From contig NC_081405.1 in the NCBI RefSeq assembly GCF_030272615.1, forward strand, positions 22,893,772-22,957,771: 64,000 bases of DNA. Reading direction: 5' to 3'. Position 1 is the stretch's first letter, and every line of letters starts with the position of its first letter. Made by a program: the position numbers and the translations under genes. The DNA is from Cryptomeria japonica. Lineage: Eukaryota; Streptophyta; Pinopsida; Cupressales; Cupressaceae. Shown here in pieces: positions 56,380 to 64,000 of the stretch. Under the pieces are notes generated by a model that was not told the origin of the DNA, searched no databases, and saw nothing but the letters and a program-made list of their open reading frames with translations.

Positions 56380-57116
56380 TCACAAAGTCTCCATAGGAAT
56401 GAAAAATAGAGAAGTGGTAGAAGAAAAATTCGAGGTATCCTCCTCAAAACAAACTCTCCTCTCAATGAAAAGCTCATGTGTGGTAGGATGGAGAAGACTG
56501 TAGCCTTTTACACCATCTGGATACCCAACACATATGCAAGGCTTTCTTTGGGGATCCATAGCCTTGCGTTTCTCTGCTAGAATGTGGGTCCATGCAGGAG
56601 ACCCAAACACTCTAAAGTGTTTGACTGTGGGTTTTTGACCAATCTAAGCTTGAAAAGGAATTACCCCTTCACAGCTCGATGAGGAACCCGATTATTGATA
56701 TAACATGCATAGTTGATGGCCTCTGCCCAATACTGAGGTGCAAATGACGTGGAGTGAATCATACAATTAGCCATTTCCTTCAAGGATCGATTCTTACATT
56801 CTACAACTCCATTTGATTGTGGAGTGTAGGGAACTGTGTCTTGAAGATCAATACCTTCTGAGGTACAAAACTTCTCAAACCTCTGGTTGACATATTCTCC
56901 CCCATTATTAGTGTGCAGAGCCTTGATGGTTTTTCCTAACTCTCTTTCTGCAAAAGCTTTGAATTCTTGAAAAGACTCAAAGACTTCAGACTTTTTTTTG
57001 AGAAAATATACAAAGGTGTATTGAGAGAGATCATCAACAAATGTCAGGACATATTTGGCCCTATTGAAAGAAGGATGTGGAAATGATCCTTCCAAAACAT
57101 TGTGTACTAGCTCCAA
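56380..57116 (-). pseudogene. Ty1/copia integrase
   Basis: The core domain reads YVLTFVDDLSQYTFVYFLKK (first catalytic Asp), KALHTNNGGEYVNQRF (second catalytic position, Asp in the consensus TDNGGEY, here Asn) and PQSNGVVECKNRSLKEMAN (catalytic Glu kept), then YWAEAINYACYINNRVPHRA. The C-terminal part lies at 56380-56610 after a frame change: FGSPAWTHILAEKRKAMDP, CVGYPDGVKGYSLL. Integrase inserts the cDNA; loss of the second acidic residue of the DDE triad makes this copy inactive. Confidence 0.9.
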
Positions 57117-57281
57117 AAGCTATGTGGCTCTCCATGTTTTGCCTTTATCATTTTTTTCTTTAGGATGCTTGCCAAGAAAGCATCCTTGAAAAACTCCATC
57201 AAAAAATCGAATAGAAGGCAACCCTATGACCATGTCATGTTGATTGAGTTGTTGCAAGTAGCGGTAGTTCAAGTGGGCAAA

Positions 57282-57690
57282 TTATTGATGCCACAAACGA
57301 ATCACCTCATATGACTGAGTGAGCAATGCAATTGAAGGAGAATCAAGAACAAAGTGAGAAAAGTGATATAGTCTGGACTGATGATCTTCTTTTCCCACTA
57401 CAATTGTAGACCCATTGTGCATCTCACTAATTACCACTGTGTCTAGAGTGAACTCAACCCACTTGCTAGAGCCAGTGTGAGTGGTCTGATAGACAGATAG
57501 GAGATTAGTTGACAAAGATGGAACATAAAGGACATCCTGAAATGTTCCTTCGCCCATGTCAGCAGACCCTCTCCCATTCACTTTAGCAAGAGTGTCATCA
57601 CCCAAAAGAATAGATGGCATAAAACATTACTCTAAGGAGGAAAAACTATCTTTTGAGGAACCATGTGGTGTGAATCACTCGAGTCAATAA
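57282..57690 (-). pseudogene. Ty1/copia protease and pre-integrase region
   Basis: The minus strand has WIIDSSDSHHMVP (about 57650-57690), corresponding to the aspartic protease motif DSGA with Gly and Ala replaced. It is followed by ILLGDDTLAKVNGRGSADMG, FQDVLYVPSLSTNLLSVYQ and the start of the gag-pre-integrase segment (VIRLWHQ at 57282). Protease would cleave the polyprotein; the changed active site predicts inactivity. Confidence 0.85.
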
Positions 57691-57749
57691 TCCAAGAATT
57701 AGTCTATGAAGCAAAAACAACTAGGGACTTGCCCTTTTCTTTCCCCTTA

Positions 57750-58223
57750 CTTATGTCCTTTTAAGATTCCTGAGATGAACTTGGCTTGACATAATCAAGC
57801 ACCTTGATGTTGTTCTTTTCAAGAATATGAGGCAACTGATCAATTCACTTCTTAAAACATTTATGTTCATCATGACCATTCTTCTTACAATAGGAACACT
57901 TAGTTTTCTCCTTGGTCTTATCACCTTTTGAAGAAGATGCATTATTAGCTGCTTTTGTTGCAGTCGGTTTTTGTTCTTGCTTCTTTTCTCCTTGGTTCTT
58001 TTGTTTCTTTTCTTGCTTAGAAGGCCCTTTTTAAATCCTTTGTGCCCTGATTTGTAGCCAAGGCATGAGATTTAGAGGGATTAATTGTGCCCATTTGAAT
58101 CAACTTATCTTATTCTTTTGTGAGTTCATTTTCAAAATCATCAAGCGAAGGTATTTTATAGATGGTTCCTAATGCACTTTTTGTGGCATAGAATGTAGAA
58201 ATAGAAACTGAATAGTTTGGACC
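57750..58223 (-). pseudogene. Ty1/copia gag C-terminal part with zinc knuckle
   Basis: From the edge of the gypsy insertion the minus strand reads STFYATKSALGTIYKIPSLD, then DDFENELTKE, an in-frame TAA, DKLIQMGTI, and further on the CX2CX4HX4C knuckle CSYCKKNGHDEHKC (57856-57898). This matches the C-terminal half of copia gag. The N-terminal half, PBS and 5' LTR must lie on the far side of the gypsy element, beyond the window. Confidence 0.85.
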
Positions 58224-58623
58224 TGTAGACACCCAAAATTGTCCAGTCTAATTAAATAATTATCTAAGCTTAATTCTTCTATTAATTAAATAAATCTTTA
58301 TTTATTTAATTAATTCATTTATCCTCTTCTAGCCTTATTTCTCATTTAAATAAATACATTTATTTATTTAAATTATCCTTTTCCTAAATTAAATAAATAT
58401 CTTACTTATTTAATTGATCCCACTTCTTCTATTAATTAAATAAACTTTTATTTATTTAATTAATTCATTAACCTTTTCTACCCATGACACATGTTATTCA
58501 TCTCTTAATTCATACACTACCTACCCCTTTCATTATTTTATTATTTCTTTTACCTACCCTCTAATCATAGCCGACCTCCTTTTACACCTCTCAATCTTAT
58601 CCCTCCATTTCATATAGTGTCTT

Positions 58624-58632
58624 CTATATAAG
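58624..58632 (+). promoter_or_regulatory. Gypsy LTR TATA box
   Basis: CTATATAAGG about 400 bp into the LTR, after ATTAAATAAA-rich U3-like sequence. Confidence 0.75.
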
Positions 58633-59149
58633 GAGATGATTCCTTCATTATCAACCCTAATCAATCATTATAATCAATCTATGCAAACCCCCCCCATTGA
58701 CTACTTGACTACACTACGCTTTTGAACATAGGCGATCCTACTTGCAACCACATTCCGTTCTTTGTTGAGCTCTTGTGCACATAAAATCTGAGAGCAAATA
58801 TGTCAAGCAAGATCAATGGAGATAGGAAGAATGGAGATCCAAACCTGATTGGACATGTGATGGTATAATCTTTGTGATTTCATTTGATTTGCATTGTCTT
58901 AGGTAATCTTCATATGTTATGGTGGATCTTTGTTGTTGTTAGGCTAGGGTTTTGTGGTTGAATTCATTTAGCCTTTCAATATCGTTATTATTGTTATCCA
59001 TTTTCACCATATACAATTTGGCATGCTTCGTGGGACATGGATTTTTCTCAGATCTGTGTTTTTTGCAGATTTTTCTAACCCTATATTGCTATTTTGTAAA
59101 ACAATTTGGAGAATAACCTTGTGATGCTAAGGTTTTGGACACAAAATCA

Positions 59150-60000
59150 AGATCTTGGAGAGATTCGATCATATCTCACAAACGACTTAGAAATTTTGCA
59201 CCAAATTTTTTTTGCAAGTTGAAAAAAGTATCAGAAGCTCTCAATCCAAAATTCAGAATTTTTGGAGCACGGTTTCATTTTCTATGAATTTTTTATGATT
59301 TTTCATAAAAAATTAATTTTGAGAGCAAATGAGAGAATTTTTTGGATTTTCTTACATTTTGGAAATATCTCATAATTATACACAGGATCTGTTCTTTGTG
59401 ATTTTAATTTTGATGCAAAATATTTCCCTAAAAATCGGATCTTTAAAAATTAGGGTTTTTCATTATTTTGATCAAATCTCACAAACGGCTTAGAATTTTG
59501 GCATCAAATTTTTTGTGCAGGTCAAAAAAAGTATTAGAAGGATTTAGTAAAAATTGAAGATTTTTTGGATCACTTGTTCAATTTATATGATTTTTTTATG
59601 ATTTTTCATAAAAAATTAATTTTGAGAGCAAATTAGCAAATTTTTTGGATTTTCTTACATTTTTGGAAATATCTCAGAATTATACACAGGATCTATTATT
59701 TGTTATTTTAAATTTGATGCAAAATCATTCCTAAAAAATTAGATCTTTGAAAATTAGGGTTTTGCATTATTTTACTCATATCTCACAAACTGCTTGGATT
59801 TGTTGCAAAAAAAATTTTATGCAAGTTTGGAAGACCATCAGGACTCTCCAGTAAAAATTTCAGATTTTTTGGATCGATTTTGCATTTTATATGAATTTTT
59901 TATGATTTTTCATAAAAAATTAATTTTTGGAGCAAATTAGCACATTTTTTGGATTTTCTTACATTTCTGGAAATCTCTTGAAATTTACAAGTGGTCTTTT
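59150..60000 (+). repeat. Three direct repeats, about 303-bp period
   Basis: The segment TTTTATGATTTTTCATAAAA recurs at about 59291, 59595 and 59897. Around it are repeated ATCTCACAAACGGCTTAGA-like, TTTTGGATTTTCTTACATTT and TTATACACAGGATCT segments. The palindromic centre can form a stem. No coding. Confidence 0.85.
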
Positions 60001-60479
60001 TTTATGATGAATCAGATCTTTGAATTGGTCAACAAAATGCATTGTTGAAGGCCCCTATTTCACAAAGTCTTTTGGATCTAAAATTTACCTAACTTGTGTG
60101 CTTGCAGGAAGGGGTGATTATTTCAAACAATCCAAACTACTAATAAATCTTTGTTGTAGGTCCTTGGCAAGGGTTTTTGAATTTTTATTGTGTGCCTTGT
60201 TTTCATAGACTAGAAAACACTTCAATTGGTGCACTAATATTGAATCATTGTCTTTTGTGTCTTGAGCAATAGGCTCTTTTTGTTTAATCTTTAGAGGGCC
60301 TATCTTCCCATGTGGTCATTAGGACTACTAGTGAGAAGAGAACGACCCAAGTGGTAGCGAGGAAAACCCACCTCTTCCAAAACACTATAAACAATTGTAT
60401 TCATGGTGAAAACTATGGATAACGTGTGCTGATTAGTTCATACTGACACTATGTCTCCCCATAAACCCGTTTGATCAAA

Positions 60480-60850
60480 TTTATTTGATCACTTGTAGGG
60501 CGTAACCCCTACCGACTGGGAGCCTTCTATATTTATAGAGCTAAAAGTGCCGCATGTATGGCCACACGAGCGGATGCCCTTACTAGCACCTTTTTGTTTT
60601 AGAAGCCCAAATCCTTCTAGTTGTTGGGGCAAGAGGTCGGACCTCTGGTAGTGGCCCACACACATACGGTTCTTAGTAGAGATACAAAGTTCGTCACGGG
60701 GAGTTTTTGTGGGGACTGATGCTTGGCTGACCCGAGAAGTGAGTATCGAGGGTGGAGCCAGTGAGGTCAAGCATCTAAGTATCCGCTCTGAATAGCGTAG
60801 CCTCGGGGGTAAAACCCCATGTGGGATCAACAACTATTGTCTTGGCCAGC
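60480..60850 (+). other. GC-richer gypsy leader, possibly structured
   Basis: A block of balanced composition in an AT-rich leader. It holds short complementary motifs (GGGCGTAACCCCTACC, CTCGGGGGTAAAACCCC) and GGCTGACCCGAGAAGTGAG. It precedes gag by about 700 bp. An open minus frame (60489-60833) has no supporting features. A structured packaging or translation element is possible but unproven. Confidence 0.35.
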
Positions 60851-61574
60851 CATAAGAATTGTGCTTGACTTATTTTAAACATTCAAACATTCAAGACCAA
60901 ATAGCAAAACATTGTGTCTTTTGTGTCTTCAAGTGTATGCAAAACATTTTTACATCAAACAACACACTTTTCTTGGAGTCATTTTGAGTCTAAACACTTG
61001 CAAACATTGAGTCCTCATCAACATTGTGTCCTCTTGTCACGAAAAATAGTCAAACATTCAGATTTGGTCACAACCAACAACTTCACAAATTAGAAAATTT
61101 TTACAGTCCAGCAAACAAGAGCAATCAGTTTCAGAATTCTTGAGCTTCTTAGGTTGTTTCTCTAGGTTTTCATCTAGCATTCAACTTGTCTTTGGGTCTC
61201 ACAAAGCCCATCATTGCTTTACATCTTGCATTAAATTTACATTTGTCTAAACTTGAGTCAAAAGATCACTTGCTTGTCCTCGTCATACTTTGTCAACACA
61301 CTACATACAACAACATTTTGCTAAGTGGTCCCTCATCAAGGTCTATCACCTTTGGGTCTCATTTGGTCTTACTTAGAGTCAAGGTCAACTTACCTCATCA
61401 AGAGAAACTATCCTCTCTTTGGAAGTCACATCTACTCTACTACATACATACTTGGTCTTACACTTTGGACATTGCAAATACACTTCAGATTCATTTACAT
61501 TCCATCCAACTCTTGGTCTTCCATACTTTTTCCATTTTCATCTAGTCTCACACATCTCGGTCAATACCTAGTTC

Positions 61575-64000
61575 ATGGTTGAAACCCATCTTCAAAAATC
61601 TAGGAGAGAAACTAAAGAGGCTCAAGAGTCTGCAAACATGAGTTCTTATGAGTATGACAATGATATCTTTTTCAATTTTGATCATACTACATTACTTGAC
61701 ATGGATGCCTATAGAAACATTCCAACTGTTGAGAACATGGACACTGCAAACAACAATGATACAGACAATGATGATATGGACAACTTTTCAGTACATTCAG
61801 CAGATGTGGAAGAATCCATTATGGATCCCCGTTTCAATCGATTGATTGAGGAAATAATGAGGAGGGATAGACAATACTTCTTACAAATGATGGCACAAAG
61901 TGGATCCAAGATCCCTCATGATTTTGACATGTCTCAAATAATGGAACATAGACCTTTGCAACAACCTCACTCCAACATGGATCAAAGGAGACCTAATAGT
62001 GGAGGCAATAGAGGACCACATATGGTACCTGAATCACCATCATCTTTGTTTCAAAAACTAGAGGTCCCATACACACATGGTCAAGCAGATGATACTCACC
62101 TTCGCAGACCATTATGGAAGTCTTATGAAGAGAAATATGCTCAATCACATATTAATGCTAAGGATCAACCACCAAAGCAATTGGATATTCAAAGGCATGC
62201 TCAAAATTTGGACACAAGGAAACCCCGTGTCAAATTTGGGGGCAACACATTAGAACATGACATGCCTGTAGAGTATGGTATACATGGACAAAATAGATAT
62301 TTCATTCCTCAACATGAATCTATACCAAGTGGTCCATATATGCAGCATCACTATAGACCTCCTCCATATGAACATGTGTATGATCAATATCATCCATATA
62401 TGCAACATTCTCCTCCTCCAATTGGTGCCTCAAGCATGGGGTATGGTCCAAGAAGTCTATCTCCACCTAAGAGCAATTTGGAGAAACAAATCAGGGACTT
62501 ACAAAAGAAAATGGAGGACATAAATACACCAAAGCCAACATACACAATGAGAGACATATGTCCTTATCCATTTGACAAGAGCATTCCAATGCCTCCTTTT
62601 CCTACACACTTTGTGACACCTAAATTTGATAAGTATAGAGGAAAAGGGGATCCTAAGGCACACATAAGACAGTTTTTCACAGCTTGCATTGAGATAGCAG
62701 CAGAAGAGACGTATTTGATGAGATTATTCCCATAGAGCCTAGGCGATCAAGCTATGGAATGGTTCTCCCAACTTCCACCTAGAATTAAGTCATGGGGTGA
62801 CTTAGCAGAGGCATTTATTCAACATTTCTCCTACAATATAGAGACAGACATATCAGTCACTACTTTGTGCAACACCAAGCAAAAAGAGGGAGAGTCTTTT
62901 GCATCATTTTTACAAAGATGGAGGAATCTAGCTAGCAGATGCTTTTGTGAAATTCCACAAAAACAAATGGTAGAAATGTTCACCCAAAATGTTAACAAAG
63001 AGATTGGTTATGACTTAAGGAAAGCTTATTTTTCCACCTTCAAGGACATCATTGAAAAAGGCTTAGCAACAGAGAAGGTCCTAATTGAACAAGGAGTCAT
63101 TAAGATATTCAAGGAAAACAAAGATGACTTTAAAGGAAAAGACAAGCCAAGATTTTGGAATAAAAATAAGAACACGGTCAATGATGGTGTTGTTGATGCC
63201 AACACGGTACGACCAAAAATTGTTTTTTCTGAATCAAGTTCTACAAACAATCAAGTGAATACTCAAACAACTTCCAAATCACGAAGGAAGTACACCCCAT
63301 TGGGAGAACCACTTGAGTCAGTTTTCAAAAAGCTAGTGGCAAATAAAATAATAACAATTCCATATTTGCCTCCATATGAACCAAAGGTTAAACCAAATTG
63401 GTGGAATGATGATGAGTATTGTGAATTTCATAAGAGCAAGGGTCATAAAACAGGAAATTGTCATCGACTGAAGAACATCATACAAGATCTCAATGATAGA
63501 GGTGACATTGAGATTGAAGGACACTTATCCAATCAAGAACATGAGATGTTTAAGGAACCATTCCCAACACATGACAAAGGAAAAGTTAAAGCCATAGATG
63601 ACCAAACCAACTATACAAGAGCATCCTATAACTATGATTCAACCATCAATCACATCTCGATGGACAATTATGTCTCTACCATTATCATCAAGGACAAAAC
63701 CCCTGAGAATTCTACCCAGAGACTTAAGATCATTCTGAAAGGCGTTGGATCTTCTTTCGAACCTACCTCAGAATGTCATGTTACAACCCGTCGAGGTAAA
63801 ATCACTTTGCAAGGTGCTCCAGCCAAGAACACCGCTTCCTCATCAACCAAACCTGAGTATGACCTTGTAGATCAATTAGGGAAGACACCCACGCTCATCT
63901 CCATTCTTGAGCTCCTATGCATATCCCCCGCACATAAATCCATTCTTGACAAAATCTTGAGAGAAATTGTCATTCCTACTGATCTGAATGTGGACCATTT
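61575..64000 (+). pseudogene. Ty3/gypsy gag (to pro), one internal TAG, runs off the end
   Basis: From ATG 61575 one frame is open to the window end (over 800 codons) except for TAG at 62733-62735 (codon 387). An alternative start is ATG 61638. The N-terminal 320 residues are acidic, then Pro/His/Tyr-rich. The retrotransposon gag core follows: TPKFDKYRGKGDPKAHIRQF, then after the stop SLGDQAMEWFSQLPPRIKSW, SFASFLQRWRNLASRC. A CX2HX4HX4C-like motif, YCEFHKSKGHKTGNCHRLK, lies at about 63418-63474. Near the end TLISILELLCISPAHKSIL resembles the segment before protease in Tat/Ogre elements. Gag forms the particle shell and binds RNA. With a single stop this copy is young or the stop is suppressible; the former is simpler. 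Confidence 0.85.

Larger units (their letters stand above)
58224..64000 (+). mobile_element. Ty3/gypsy element (Tat/Ogre-like), 5' part
   Basis: Begins TGTAGACACCCAAAATTG inside the copia gag; the preceding GGACC (58219-58223) is the expected left TSD. It continues past the window end. Order: LTR with TATA box, AT-rich direct repeats, a GC-richer leader (60480-60850), then gag. The Tat/Ogre placement is inferred from the gag and from the long leader. The LTR/internal boundary and PBS were not found. Confidence 0.8.

Noticed and set aside
60489-60833. 114-codon minus-strand frame in the gypsy leader
   Set aside because: Opposite to the element, no known domain, and it lies in the GC-richer block where stops are rarer.

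Overview
The window is plant nuclear DNA from a large, retrotransposon-rich genome. A gymnosperm is my inference, based on long AT-rich introns, very large LTRs, nested Ty1/copia and Ty3/gypsy elements and almost no intact genes; nothing in the sequence proves the taxon. I see no prokaryotic, organellar or CRISPR features. Nearly all recognisable coding sequence belongs to mobile elements and is decayed.

Layout. 1-7.9 kb: a PIF1/Helitron-type helicase pseudogene on the + strand, split by a 4.3 kb gag-only copia-type element (2111-6414), whose right LTR was itself hit by a solo LTR (4541-5676, TSD CCATC). 9.5-10.2 kb: PPT plus LTR remnant. 10.2-15.1 kb: a 4.9 kb solo LTR (TSD GGATC) holding 17 copies of a 43-bp palindrome spaced by about 176 bp. 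15.1-20.9 kb: intron-like DNA with one exon candidate, and a 1.25 kb purine tract. 21.1-24.3 kb: a second LTR of the same family with a different palindromic core. 24.8 kb: a hAT-type MITE (8-bp TSD). 25.4-30.0 kb: a copia-type element with both LTRs, PBS, PPT and TSD GATGA, inserted in older LTR-like DNA. 31.1-33.1 kb: a minus-strand LTR, PBS and gag-like fragment. 34.0-38.4 kb: a complete sister of the first copia-type element (TSD GAATT). 39.9-41.4 kb: the only good host-gene candidate, a 54-codon first exon on the minus strand with a clean splice donor, next to a 4-copy tandem repeat of an exon-like unit. 43.6-46.7 kb: a decayed long ORF of unknown function. 47.9-50.8 kb: two LTR plus PBS remnants. 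52.9-58.2 kb: a minus-strand Ty1/copia gag-pol pseudogene with a solo LTR between RT and RNase H (TSD CCTTG). 58.2 kb to the end: the 5' part of a Ty3/gypsy element of Tat/Ogre type inserted in the copia gag. Its gag runs off the window and is open for more than 800 codons except for one in-frame TAG.

The parts do not form a pathway. The value lies in the dated order of insertions, readable from nested boundaries and TSDs, and in repeat structures inside LTRs: two kinds of palindromic array in one LTR family, a near-perfect fold-back, and an LTR that has swallowed its own polypurine tract. LTR ends and TSDs were read by eye and are firm where a TSD is quoted; protein-family calls rest on motifs, not on searches.
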